From NCBI RefSeq assembly GCF_003852895.1, contig NZ_QUSW01000008.1:286696-350695 (forward strand): a stretch of DNA of 64,000 nucleotides. The letters run 5' to 3'. Below, one piece after another: positions 1 to 8,328 of this stretch. A program made the translations under genes and the position numbers. Source of the stretch: Rhizobacter terrae. GTDB taxonomy: Bacteria > Pseudomonadota > Gammaproteobacteria > Burkholderiales > Burkholderiaceae_C. The notes under the pieces are model-generated. The model did no database searches. It saw only the letters and a program-made list of their open reading frames with translations, and was not told where the DNA came from. Numbering within the stretch: the stretch's first letter is position 1; each line of letters starts with the position of its first letter.

Positions 1-120
1 CAGCTCGGTGCTGGTGCGGGCATGGCCGTCCATCAGGCAGCACAGCATGCGCGCGCGTGCGGGTTCGGCGATGGCTGCCGCGATGCGGGCGACGGCGGTG
101 TCGGCGTGTTCTGCAATCAT
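1..120 (-). CDS. ArsR-family transcriptional regulator (N-terminal part)
   Basis: The first 40 codons of a leftward gene are present; the rest lies outside the window. The translation begins MIAEHADTAVARIAAAIAEP and continues RARMLCCLMDGHARTSTEL, the usual opening of an ArsR/SmtB winged helix (a helix with 'AxAEPARxRML', then a helix ending in 'xxxEL'). ArsR proteins are small dimeric repressors released by metals or other signals; the sensing residues are not visible here. It is divergent from the P450 gene, with 52 bp between start codons, so it may control that gene and itself. Confidence 0.8.
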   Translation of the reverse strand, partial: MIAEHADTAVARIAAAIAEPARARMLCCLMDGHARTSTEL

Positions 121-172
121 GATGTGATCGTAGTCGAAGTGTGTTTGCGCCGGCAATGCCACACTGCGGTGC

Positions 173-1300
173 ATGATCATTCCAGACCTTCCCCGCGACC
201 CGGTCGCGGCGGTGACCCACCGCGATCCATACCCGTACTACGAGCAACTGCTGCGCGGGCCTGGCCTGCATTTCGACGAGACGCTGCGCATCTGGGTGGC
301 AGCCCAGGCACGGGTGGTGGAGTCGGTGCTGGGCGATGCCCGCTGGCGGGTGCGTCCGTTGCACGAGCCGGTGCCGGCGGCGATTGCAGGCGGCGGTGCG
401 GGCGAGATTTTCGGTGCGCTGGTGCGGATGAACGAAGGTACCCAAACGCATGAGCAGCCGAAGCTGGCACTGCATCGGGCCTTGGCGTCGGTGGACTTGA
501 GCGCCGTCGCGCAACGCGCGAGCGAGCTGTCAGCGCGCTCGTTGCCGAAGGGCGAACAAGGGTTGTCGGACTGGGCATTCCAGGTGCCTGTCCAGAGCGT
601 GGCGAGCCTGCTCGGATTCGAGGATTCGCAGCTGGCCGACGCGTCCGGCTGGATGCGCCGCTTCGTCGCCAGTCTCTCGCCCTTGAGCACGCCGCAGCAG
701 ATCGGCCAGGCGCACGAGGCGGCACGCACCTTGATCGAGGAGATGAAGCGGCTGGTGGACAAGCATCAGGGCGGCGGCCTCATCGGGCAGGTGCTTGAGC
801 ACGCAAAGCTGGTGGGCTGGGACCAGGCGGATGCCATCGTTGCCAATCTCGTCGGCCTCATGTCGCAAACCTTCGACGCGACGGCCGGCCTCATCGGCAA
901 CACCATCGTCGCGCTGGCACGAACCGACCGGCGGCATTGGCCATCCGCCGCCGAGATTCCCCCCTTCGTCGATGCCGTCGTCCTGAACGATCCCCCCGTG
1001 CAGAACACCCGCCGCTTCGCCGCCTGCGACATGCACTTCGAAGGCCAGTCCATCCCGCAAGGCGCCCCCTTGCTCGTCGTGCTGGCCACCGCCAGCCGCG
1101 ACAGCGGCCGGCCTTTCGGTTTCGGTCACGGCCGCCACGCCTGCCCGGGCCAGGTGCTCGCGACGAGCATCGCCTCGGCGGCCGTCTCCACGCTGCTCAC
1201 CGCGCCGGCACTCATCACGCCGGACCTGCGCTGGCACTATCGCCCATCAGCCAACGCCCGCATCCCCGAGTTCACCACCGCACAAGGAGCCCCCGCATGA
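173..1300 (+). CDS. cytochrome P450, shortened and lacking the ExxR motif
   Basis: A 375-residue P450-family protein. The haem-ligand loop FGFGHGRHACPG is intact, with Cys324 as proximal ligand, and an I-helix-like segment (SQTFDATAGLIGNT) is present. Two family hallmarks are abnormal. The K-helix, normally E-x-x-R before 'DPPVQ', reads AVVLNDPPVQ with neither Glu nor Arg. The stretch between 'ASRD' and the haem loop, normally about 20 residues longer, is almost absent (ASRDSGRPFGFGHG). The ATG at 173 gives the expected N-terminus (IIPDLPRDPVAAVTHRDPYPYYEQL). Its stop overlaps the next start as ATGA, so the two are translationally coupled. Substrate unknown; a degraded or non-monooxygenase haem protein is possible. 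Confidence 0.85.
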   Translation: MIIPDLPRDPVAAVTHRDPYPYYEQLLRGPGLHFDETLRIWVAAQARVVESVLGDARWRVRPLHEPVPAAIAGGGAGEIFGALVRMNEGTQTHEQPKLALHRALASVDLSAVAQRASELSARSLPKGEQGLSDWAFQVPVQSVASLLGFEDSQLADASGWMRRFVASLSPLSTPQQIGQAHEAARTLIEEMKRLVDKHQGGGLIGQVLEHAKLVGWDQADAIVANLVGLMSQTFDATAGLIGNTIVALARTDRRHWPSAAEIPPFVDAVVLNDPPVQNTRRFAACDMHFEGQSIPQGAPLLVVLATASRDSGRPFGFGHGRHACPGQVLATSIASAAVSTLLTAPALITPDLRWHYRPSANARIPEFTTAQGAPA

Positions 1301-1641
1301 TCGCCGTCATCTTCGAAGTCTGGCCCGACCCTGCGCGCCGCGACCGCTACCTCGACATCGCCGCGACGCTGCGGCCCACGCTGGAGAAGATCGACGGCTT
1401 CATCTCGGTCGAGCGCTTCCAGAGCATCAGCGACCCGGGCAAGCTGCTGTCGCTGTCGTTCTTCCGCGACGAAGAGGCGGTGAAGCAGTGGCGCAACACC
1501 GAGGAGCACCGCGCCGCCCAGGCGGCCGGGCGCGGCGGGATCTTCCAGGACTACCGGCTGCGCATCGCCAGCGTGGTGCGCGACTACGGACTCAACGAGC
1601 GCGACGAGGCGCCGCAGGACAGCCGGCAACGGCATGCCTGA
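1297..1641 (+). CDS. antibiotic biosynthesis monooxygenase (ABM) domain protein
   Basis: A 114-residue ferredoxin-like dimeric alpha-beta barrel protein. The start MIAVIFEVWPDPARRDRYLDIA and the core 'DGFISVERFQSISDPGKLLSLSFFRDEEAVKQWR' with 'EHRAAQAAGR' are typical of the ABM/YgiN family. Members include cofactor-free monooxygenases, haem-degrading enzymes and many uncharacterised proteins. The ATG overlaps the P450 stop by 4 nt, so the pair is probably co-expressed and may act on the same compound. The C-terminal 15 residues are polar and probably disordered. Confidence 0.85.
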   Translation: MIAVIFEVWPDPARRDRYLDIAATLRPTLEKIDGFISVERFQSISDPGKLLSLSFFRDEEAVKQWRNTEEHRAAQAAGRGGIFQDYRLRIASVVRDYGLNERDEAPQDSRQRHA

Positions 1642-1653
1642 ACGCCACGGGGT

Positions 1654-3639
1654 TCAAGGATAGGGATCAAGGCCCTGCGATTCGTCGATCTTCTGCACGG
1701 CCACCTCGGATTTCCGCGCCGCGAAGAAGGCATGGATCTGCGTGTTGGTCAGTACGTCCGGCAGGCCTGGTGCCTGCTCTTGCAGCTTGTTCGCGACGAA
1801 GCGTGCAAGCCATCCGGAAGACATGCTGGTGCCGGACATCCGGACGGTCCCTCCCGTGCGCGCACCAGCGGCCCGCACGCCCTTGAGGACGATGCCCGCA
1901 TCGCTGATGACCTGCGCAATCGGAGCGCGCGGGCTCTCGTCTCTGCCCGGGCCGTGGCCGGAGTAGACGGCATCCACGCTGGTGTTCGGCTCGCGTTGTT
2001 TCACCAGGCCGCCGGCACACAGCGTGTTGTCGCCGTTGGCCAGCGAATTGAGGGTGTACTTGCGTCCAACGGTGGTGAAGCCGTTGGCGGACTCGTCGAT
2101 GAAGAAGGGCTGGTGCCCGACATCCGGCGAGTCGGGCAGGGAATCGTGTCTTTCGATCCACGCATGGATGTTCTCGATGGCGGCCGGACCATCATTGCGA
2201 ACAGCCAGCGTCCAGGCGCCAGGGCTCGCACAGGCGGTGTTCGTCGTCGATGCCGTGGGGACAATGCCCACCAAGGCCATCTTGGCCTTGGTTCCCTGCG
2301 ACACCAGATTCAGGAACATGGCCGCAGCCAGGACCGGGGTTCCCGGCCCGTTCTGCGTCAGCAGTTCGATGTCCCCGAGGCTGGCCCAGGGGGTCGATGA
2401 ACCATCGGGGGCACGCAGCTGGACGCTGGCGTGGAGGTCGGCCGCATTGATGTCCGTCAACGGGAGCCAGATCTGAACGAAGGTCTCGCTGGAGTCATCC
2501 ACGATGACCTGGAATGCCACCTCGGCTGTCCTCCCTGACTGCAGGAGGGGGCAATGGGCATGGATGGGTTTGCCGATGATGTGGGCATTGCCTGCCGGCA
2601 GGACGATCGCGAAGTTGTCGCGAAGGCGCAGCAGGTCATCCATGGCCTCTTCGATGATGGAGCTGCCGTCATGGGGCCCGCCATAGTTTCCGTAGCTGAC
2701 ATTCACGACGAGATTGGTCTCGTTGTGCAGTGTCGATTCCATCAGATAACGCATGCCGTCGAGCAGGTGAACGCCCAGCGATCCGCCCGAGACGTCCTTG
2801 ACGGTCAGGCGGGGGAGCTCGACGAACAGGAGGCTGGCCGTGGCGGCGTGGTCGGGCGCCGGCATGGTCGAGCCCGCCGCCGGTGTGTCCAGCAAGGTGG
2901 GCCTGGGTGCCCCTGCGGCCAGGTCAAGGACGTGGGTGCCGTGCGTCGCCCGAGGCCAGATGCGATCGTCCGACGTGGCGGCGTACCACTGGTCGTCGCT
3001 GAGCCTGATCGATCCTCCCGGCGACAAGTCGGCATACGCACGCTGGCTGCCGTAGGGAATGTCCGGCGGGCTGGGCAGTCCGGTGGTTTCATCCTGGGTC
3101 CACACGGCCTTGATGCGCGATTCATTGGGCTTGAGAGGGTCCGGGTCGCGGAATGCCTCGTGCGCATAAGCACAGATGTCGTCGATCACCCCGACCACCA
3201 GGCGGCGGTTTCCTCCCCGGCTCCCGATCCGCACCGGCGGCAGGAGGCCAGGCGTCGTGATGCCTCGATCCATGCCCAGCTCGATGCGCCTGAAGGGCGA
3301 GACATCGAAAGTCATCAGGCTCGGAAGGTCGGACAGGGAAACCTCGGCCGTGAGGTACCTGGACTTGACCTGTCCGAAATACAAACCGGGAATGGAAATT
3401 CCGGCCGCCGGCGGACATGCCTCCCTGAGGTCTTCAATGGTGTTGAACGCCTTGGACATTTCGACCACGACCTGCAGCCTCATGCTGCCTGTCATGATCT
3501 TTCCGCTGCCGCGGAAATGCGTGATGCAGGCCCAAAGCAGATAGGGATCCCACGCCAGCGTGGGGTTCTCAAGGACAGGAGGCCACAGATGGCGGGTGTC
3601 GTCCGCTGCCCGCTGATCCCGGAAGTGAACTGATTCCAC
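1654..3639 (-). CDS. subtilisin-like (S8) serine peptidase, probably cytosolic
   Basis: A 661-residue protein with the S8 triad in order: Asp153 (VVGVIDD), His233 (THGTHVLDL) and Ser605 (SGTSMSSGW). 'VLPAGN' supplies the oxyanion Asn. About 145 residues precede the catalytic domain and a long insert lies between His and Ser. No signal peptide or membrane segment is evident, unusual for a subtilase. I chose a GTG start at 3639 because AGGAGG sits 6 nt upstream and the gene then begins 13 bp after the haloperoxidase-like stop; upstream in-frame codons lie inside that gene. It is the last gene of a cyclase, haloperoxidase-like, protease unit, which suggests a regulated processing role. Its substrate is unknown. 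Confidence 0.85.
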   Translation of the reverse strand: MESVHFRDQRAADDTRHLWPPVLENPTLAWDPYLLWACITHFRGSGKIMTGSMRLQVVVEMSKAFNTIEDLREACPPAAGISIPGLYFGQVKSRYLTAEVSLSDLPSLMTFDVSPFRRIELGMDRGITTPGLLPPVRIGSRGGNRRLVVGVIDDICAYAHEAFRDPDPLKPNESRIKAVWTQDETTGLPSPPDIPYGSQRAYADLSPGGSIRLSDDQWYAATSDDRIWPRATHGTHVLDLAAGAPRPTLLDTPAAGSTMPAPDHAATASLLFVELPRLTVKDVSGGSLGVHLLDGMRYLMESTLHNETNLVVNVSYGNYGGPHDGSSIIEEAMDDLLRLRDNFAIVLPAGNAHIIGKPIHAHCPLLQSGRTAEVAFQVIVDDSSETFVQIWLPLTDINAADLHASVQLRAPDGSSTPWASLGDIELLTQNGPGTPVLAAAMFLNLVSQGTKAKMALVGIVPTASTTNTACASPGAWTLAVRNDGPAAIENIHAWIERHDSLPDSPDVGHQPFFIDESANGFTTVGRKYTLNSLANGDNTLCAGGLVKQREPNTSVDAVYSGHGPGRDESPRAPIAQVISDAGIVLKGVRAAGARTGGTVRMSGTSMSSGWLARFVANKLQEQAPGLPDVLTNTQIHAFFAARKSEVAVQKIDESQGLDPYP

Positions 3640-3652
3640 GGAGCGCCTCCTG

Positions 3653-4804
3653 TCACGCACGGAAGCCCATGGCCCGCATTTCGTCGACCGCCTGGCCCCA
3701 CAGCCACGACAGCAGCGCGCGCGATGCTGGAGGTGCCGCGGCCGGCTTCTCGATCCTCGAAGCGTTGTTGTCCTCGAAGTAGCCCACCGGCGTCTTGCTG
3801 GGCCAGGTGTCGACGTCCATCGGTTCCAGCGGGTCGAAGTCAGCCTGTGCATTGGCCGCTGGACTGCGCTTGAACTTGCGCTTCACCCACCCATTGCCGG
3901 CGGTCGTCGCGGTGTGCTGACACAGGTGGACGAAATACTCGCCGAGGGTTTCGCCCAGCATGCGTCCGGCGACGTTGTCGATGGGAAAGTGCAGTCCGGC
4001 GACCACGCGATTGGTGGCGATGCGTCCGGCGAGGGTTTGCATCTGGTTGTCGGCCTCGCTGCCGCGGGTGTAGGCGGCCAGGTTGCGCATCACGGTGGCG
4101 AACATGAACGACTCGGTGGCGTGGCCTGCGGGGAAGGTCGAAAACGGAGGCGACTCCAGCAAGGGCTGGATCAGGGGCGAGTATTCGTGGGGCCGTGGGC
4201 ACGCGAATGCGTGCTTGAAGCGCATCAGCGCGAACATCGCGAAACGCTGCGCGATCGCAAGGAGCTCCATCGCATATTTGCTGCGGTCCTCGCAAAGGCC
4301 GAACAGCGCCGTGGTGTAGGCAATGGGAGGCACCACCTGGGTGAGGATTTCCGACGTCCGGTCTTCGCGGACGATGGCCCAGTCCAGCACCCGATCGACC
4401 TGGCTCTTGAAGGCGCTGATGTCAGGCTGCTCGATGATGGCGACATCCCGGCCGTCGCTGGTCTGCAGCGTTGCGGTGGTGCCCGACACCGTGAACGCCA
4501 CCGACGACAGGAGTTCGAAGTCGCAGAGGTGGCCACGGATGTGGGGCGCCCAGCGTGCCATGTTGGCGGGTGAATCCAACGGCGCAGGGAACGGATTCGC
4601 AAGCCAGGTCTTGAACGACGATGTGTTGATGGAGGACTTGAGGTTTCCCACCAGCGCTTCGCGGTCGCGCAGCATGGCCTCGGCCAGCATTCCGGTCGCG
4701 GCAAAGCCGGCGTAGGCATCAAGGCCCGCGAACTCGAACATCGCATCTGAATGGCTGCTGTGGCTCGAATGGCTGCTGTGGCTGGAGTGTGAATAGCCGC
4801 TCAT
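3653..4804 (-). CDS. vanadium-dependent haloperoxidase / PAP2-superfamily protein with HSS-repeat N-terminus
   Basis: A 383-residue protein with the PAP2/vanadate-binding motifs in order: K197-x6-RP (FKHAFACPRP), PAGH with His228 (FPAGHATES), and R266-x5-H272-x3-D276 (NRVVAGLHFPID). These bind vanadate in haloperoxidases and phosphate in PAP2 phosphatases. The length and soluble character favour the haloperoxidase branch. Residues 5-19 are a striking His-Ser-Ser tandem repeat with His at positions 6, 9, 12, 15 and 18. No signal peptide or transmembrane helix is seen. The start has AGGGAG about 7 nt upstream. It lies between the cyclase gene (38 bp gap) and the subtilase gene (13 bp gap). Confidence 0.82.
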   Translation of the reverse strand: MSGYSHSSHSSHSSHSSHSDAMFEFAGLDAYAGFAATGMLAEAMLRDREALVGNLKSSINTSSFKTWLANPFPAPLDSPANMARWAPHIRGHLCDFELLSSVAFTVSGTTATLQTSDGRDVAIIEQPDISAFKSQVDRVLDWAIVREDRTSEILTQVVPPIAYTTALFGLCEDRSKYAMELLAIAQRFAMFALMRFKHAFACPRPHEYSPLIQPLLESPPFSTFPAGHATESFMFATVMRNLAAYTRGSEADNQMQTLAGRIATNRVVAGLHFPIDNVAGRMLGETLGEYFVHLCQHTATTAGNGWVKRKFKRSPAANAQADFDPLEPMDVDTWPSKTPVGYFEDNNASRIEKPAAAPPASRALLSWLWGQAVDEMRAMGFRA

Positions 4805-4842
4805 CGTGGTTCTCCCTGGCTGGTGGTGTGAGGGTGAGTGGG

Positions 4843-6633
4843 TCAGTGGCCCGCTGGGACGCCGGCGGCCCGCAGCGCTTCGGCGGACATGAGCGCGTAG
4901 TCGCTGGGTCCGCCCGGAAAGCGTTCGAGGTAGGCCTTGACCGTCAGCGACGGTTCGAGGCGCATGAGTTCCTGCGCATGTTCACGGGCCTTGTCCTGCC
5001 GGCCGCTCAGCCAATTCGCCACCACCAGGGTCCGATGGGTGGGCGTGTGCAGCCGGTTGGCTTTCAGCGACGTCAGTGACCATTCGATCGCCTGTTCGTA
5101 GTGGCCGGACGTGAGGGCCGCGAAGCCCGCATGCGAGTAGTAGTGATCCCGCAGCGGGTCCAGCGGCGACAGTGCCAGAGCCTTGCTGGCCGCCTCCATG
5201 GCCGCCGTGCCGTTGGACTTCCACGCCTCCAGGGTCCCCGTATAGAGCCAGGCCAGCGACTCGCTGGGGTTGCAGTCGATGGCCTGCCGCAGGCTTCTTG
5301 CGGCGGCGTCGAAGTCGCGGTGCATGAATCCCTGGACGTGACCGCGGGTGGCCAGGGCCAGGGAGTTGTCCGGCGCGATGTCGAGGGCGCGATTGGCCAG
5401 CGCCAGCGCCTGGACGCCATCTGCAGCGCGGTCGAGTGACCAGCCTTGAACGGTGCGCATGACATACCACTTGGCCAGCCACGCATACGCCTGCGACACG
5501 CGTCCGTGCCGCTCGGCGAGATGCTCGAGGATGGTCCGGGAGCGTTCGAACTCGGTGGCGGAGGCACGGTGCATCAGCGCGATGGCGCCCAGGAGCAGGC
5601 TGTAGCCCTGCAGCGTCTGCGGCGCCGCACTGGACACCCGGTGCAGTTCGCAGGCGATGATGGAATGTCCCGTGCCCGACACGATCCGCTCGATCACCGG
5701 ATCTTCGCCCGCGAGCAGGGCGCGCAGCGACGCGCTGAACGCCTCGGCCCACACCACGGTGCGCGTGACCGTGTCCGACAGTTCCAGCGTGATGCGAACC
5801 TTGTCTGCACTGACCTGGAATGCGCCGGTCAGCAAGTAGGCGACACGCAGTTGCTGCCGAAGTGCATCCAGGTCGGTGCTGAGATGCTGAACCCGGGAAC
5901 TGGACAGGCGTGAGATGACGCGCAATTCGCTCGCCCGCGACAGCGAGCAGATGACCTCGTCGGCAATCACCTCGCCCAGGACCGCCGTGTCTTCCGTGGA
6001 CTGCCGGGCTGCGAATGGAATGACCGCGATGGCGGAGCTGAGGTCTTCAATGGGTGCCCTCGACGTGGCACTGGTGCCCATGGTCGGTGCCCTCACCCTG
6101 AAGGCGCGCACCGGCTCGGCAATGTGCTTGACGTAGCGCTCGCCGATGTCTTCGATGTCGGCGTCGAGATCGTCTGCGAGCTTGTCGCGTGCCCTCGGGG
6201 AGACGATGATCTCGCCCGCCTGGGCCAGGGTGGCCAGCCGTGCGGCGAGGTTGACACCGGCGCCGTACACGTCCAGGTCGTCGATGATGACATCGGCTTC
6301 GTGGGCACCGATGCGCAAGTACATGGCGGTGGTGCCATCACGCCCGAGGTTGTAAGGCGCGATCCTGGACTGCAGTTCAATGGCGGCTGACACGGCGCTT
6401 GGCACGCGTTCGAACTCCAGCAGGAGACCGTCGCCCAGGCTCTTGACCAATCGGCCTGAATGGCGGGGCAGGACCTGCGTCTGAACCTCGTTGACGAACC
6501 GTCGCCACCGGTCAATGACGTCGGCCTCGTTGGCCTCCATCAGACGCACCGACTCGACGACATCCACCACCACGAGGGTGCGAGTCTCCCGGCGCATGCC
6601 GTACCACAGCTCCTCCTTGATGGGCGTGCTCAT
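4843..6633 (-). CDS. class III adenylate/guanylate cyclase domain protein with TPR repeats
   Basis: A 596-residue protein. Residues 15-190 form a class III cyclase domain, with the metal-binding Asp candidates at D24 (VVVDVVESVR) and D68 (SLGDGLLLEF). About 205-330 resembles the TolB-like region (SAIAVIPFAARQSTEDTAVLGEVIADEVICSL) common in this family, and about 400-570 contains TPR-like repeats. Such proteins probably make cyclic nucleotides under control of partner proteins. I used the ATG of MSTPIKEELWYG because family members start close to the cyclase domain; in-frame ATGs at 6660 and 6684 are possible and none has a clear ribosome site. It is the first gene of the unit with the haloperoxidase-like and subtilase genes. 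Confidence 0.8.
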   Translation of the reverse strand: MSTPIKEELWYGMRRETRTLVVVDVVESVRLMEANEADVIDRWRRFVNEVQTQVLPRHSGRLVKSLGDGLLLEFERVPSAVSAAIELQSRIAPYNLGRDGTTAMYLRIGAHEADVIIDDLDVYGAGVNLAARLATLAQAGEIIVSPRARDKLADDLDADIEDIGERYVKHIAEPVRAFRVRAPTMGTSATSRAPIEDLSSAIAVIPFAARQSTEDTAVLGEVIADEVICSLSRASELRVISRLSSSRVQHLSTDLDALRQQLRVAYLLTGAFQVSADKVRITLELSDTVTRTVVWAEAFSASLRALLAGEDPVIERIVSGTGHSIIACELHRVSSAAPQTLQGYSLLLGAIALMHRASATEFERSRTILEHLAERHGRVSQAYAWLAKWYVMRTVQGWSLDRAADGVQALALANRALDIAPDNSLALATRGHVQGFMHRDFDAAARSLRQAIDCNPSESLAWLYTGTLEAWKSNGTAAMEAASKALALSPLDPLRDHYYSHAGFAALTSGHYEQAIEWSLTSLKANRLHTPTHRTLVVANWLSGRQDKAREHAQELMRLEPSLTVKAYLERFPGGPSDYALMSAEALRAAGVPAGH

Positions 6634-6727
6634 GGTGAACGCGGTTGTTCTTGTTTGAATCCTCATTTTGAAGGAGGTGCTCCGGCGCATGCAAGGAGTA
6701 GTTGCCCCTTTGCGGATCGATTGCCCG

Positions 6728-7678
6728 TCAGCCTGAGTTGCCGGCGGCCAGCAGACGGGTGGCCAGGCGATGCACCTCGCGGGTGAGTTCTTCGGGCGCG
6801 ATGACATCGAACCGGAAGGGCAGCCGCGCCAGCTCCCGCGCCACCCACTCCAGCGTCTCGGCCTCCACGTGCAGCCGCACCCCGCGGCGGTCCGCCTTCA
6901 GCACGCCGAAGCCCGCGAAGACGTGCTTGCGGGCGGTGGCCAGGTCGGTGTCCAGCAGCACGTCCACCGAATGCAGCCGGGGCAGGGTGGCGATGGCATT
7001 GGCCAGGTAGCCCAGCACGTCGAACTTGTCTGGCCGCCGGAAGCTGGCCGGCAGCGCTTCAACGCCTGCGATGCGGTCGAGCCGGAACGAGCGCAGGTCG
7101 CGCCGCAGGTGGCAGTGGCCCACCGCATACCAATGGCCGCCGCGGAAACCGAGCCCGTACGGATCGAACTCCCGCCGGGTGCGCTGTGCATTGGGCGTGA
7201 GGTAGTCCAGGCTCACGCGCTGCTGATTCAATGCGGCCGCGCTCAGCGCCATCAGGGCGTCGTTGTTGCCGGCGGCGCCGGGCTGGATGTCCAGCGCGAT
7301 GGTGTCCGACACGCCGCGCAGGCGCCGCTTGAGTGCAGGCGGCGTCACGCGTTCGAGCTTGGCGAGCGCACTGGCCGTGGCCGGCGCCGCTTCCGCCAGG
7401 CCCAGGTGGCGCGCTGCACGCAAGCCCACGGTCAGGGCGAGCGCCTCGTCGTCGGTGAACATCAAGGGCGGCAGCTTGAACCCGGGCATCAGCTTGTAGC
7501 CGCCGTCTCGGCCGCGCTCGCTGGCGATGGGAATGCCGAGATCCTCCAGCATGGCGATGTAGCGGCGCACCGTCCGCCGGTCCACCTGCAGGCGCTCGGC
7601 CAGTTCGGCGCCGCCCACCATGCCGCGGGCCTGCAGCAGTTCGAGCACGGTGAGGACGCGGGTGGCGGGGGCGGGCAT
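6728..7678 (-). CDS. YafY-type WYL-domain transcriptional regulator
   Basis: A 316-residue regulator. Residues 5-60 form an HTH_11 winged helix (TRVLTVLELLQARG, then AELAERLQVDRRTVRRYIAMLEDLG). A WYL sensing domain follows (about 140-210, including RGGHWYAVGHCHLRRDLRSFRLDRI), with a C-terminal WCX region. The ATG at 7678 gives the standard family N-terminus; the upstream extension is unlike the family. It faces the DUF1579-like/LysE pair across a palindrome at 7697-7721, so control of that pair and autoregulation are likely. The ligand is not predictable. Confidence 0.88.
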   Translation of the reverse strand: MPAPATRVLTVLELLQARGMVGGAELAERLQVDRRTVRRYIAMLEDLGIPIASERGRDGGYKLMPGFKLPPLMFTDDEALALTVGLRAARHLGLAEAAPATASALAKLERVTPPALKRRLRGVSDTIALDIQPGAAGNNDALMALSAAALNQQRVSLDYLTPNAQRTRREFDPYGLGFRGGHWYAVGHCHLRRDLRSFRLDRIAGVEALPASFRRPDKFDVLGYLANAIATLPRLHSVDVLLDTDLATARKHVFAGFGVLKADRRGVRLHVEAETLEWVARELARLPFRFDVIAPEELTREVHRLATRLLAAGNSG

Positions 7679-7696
7679 GGCCTGCAGTGTAGTTCG

Positions 7697-7721
7697 ATAC
7701 AGGACGGAATATGTCCTATAT
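7697..7721. promoter_or_regulatory. palindromic operator between WYL regulator and DUF1579-like gene
   Basis: ATACAGGAC and GTCCTATAT are separated by GGAATAT: arms of 9 bp with one mismatch, directly in the 92-bp divergent intergenic region. Position and symmetry fit a dimeric repressor site for the adjacent WYL regulator. Binding is inferred. Confidence 0.6.
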
Positions 7722-7770
7722 GGCTCGTATCTTGGCGGCTCCTTCAACACACATCGACCAGGAGCCCACC

Positions 7771-8328
7771 ATGAACCCTCTGCGTCCCCTCGTCTGCATG
7801 CTCGCCTTGTGCCTCAGCACCTGCGTGATGCCAGTCGATGCCGCGTCTGCCGCGGACAACGACGGCCGCCACGACTTCGACTTCGCCCACGGCCGCTGGA
7901 CCATCCACAACCGCAAGATGGTGAAGGCGCTGACGGACAAGCCGCAATGGGAGGAGTGGGATGCGAGCGTGCATTGCTGGCCCACCCTCGGCGGCATGGG
8001 CAACCAGGACGAGTTCACCACGCCGACGCGCCCGGGCGTGGTGGCGAACTCGCTGCGCTTCTTCAACCCGAAGACGCGGCTGTGGAGCATCTACTGGGTC
8101 GACAGCCGCAACCCCGTGCTGGACCCGCCGGTGGTCGGTCGCTTCGAGGGCGGCACCGGCATCTTCGAAGGCCCGGACACCTACGACGGCAAGCCCATCG
8201 TCGTGCGCTACACCTGGTCGCGCACGACGACCGAACATCCGCGATGGGAGCAGGCGTTTTCCACCGACGGCGGCAAGACCTGGGAGACCAACTGGGTCAT
8301 GGACATGACGCGGGTGGGCGCGCTGTGA
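7771..8328 (+). CDS. secreted DUF1579-like protein
   Basis: A 185-residue protein with a cleavable-looking signal peptide (MNPLRPLVCMLALCLSTCVM, cleavage near AASAAD). The mature part follows the DUF1579-type pattern: DFDFAHGRWTIHNRKM, WEEWDAS, SLRFFNPKTRLWSIYWVDSR, PPVVGRFEGGTGIFEGPDTYDG, WEQAFSTDGGKTWETNWVMDMTR. The biochemical role of the family is unknown. The ATG at 7771 has AGGAG 7 nt upstream; an earlier in-frame ATG at 7711 lies inside the operator and was rejected. It overlaps the LysE start by 4 nt and is probably controlled by the WYL regulator. Confidence 0.8.
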   Translation: MNPLRPLVCMLALCLSTCVMPVDAASAADNDGRHDFDFAHGRWTIHNRKMVKALTDKPQWEEWDASVHCWPTLGGMGNQDEFTTPTRPGVVANSLRFFNPKTRLWSIYWVDSRNPVLDPPVVGRFEGGTGIFEGPDTYDGKPIVVRYTWSRTTTEHPRWEQAFSTDGGKTWETNWVMDMTRVGAL

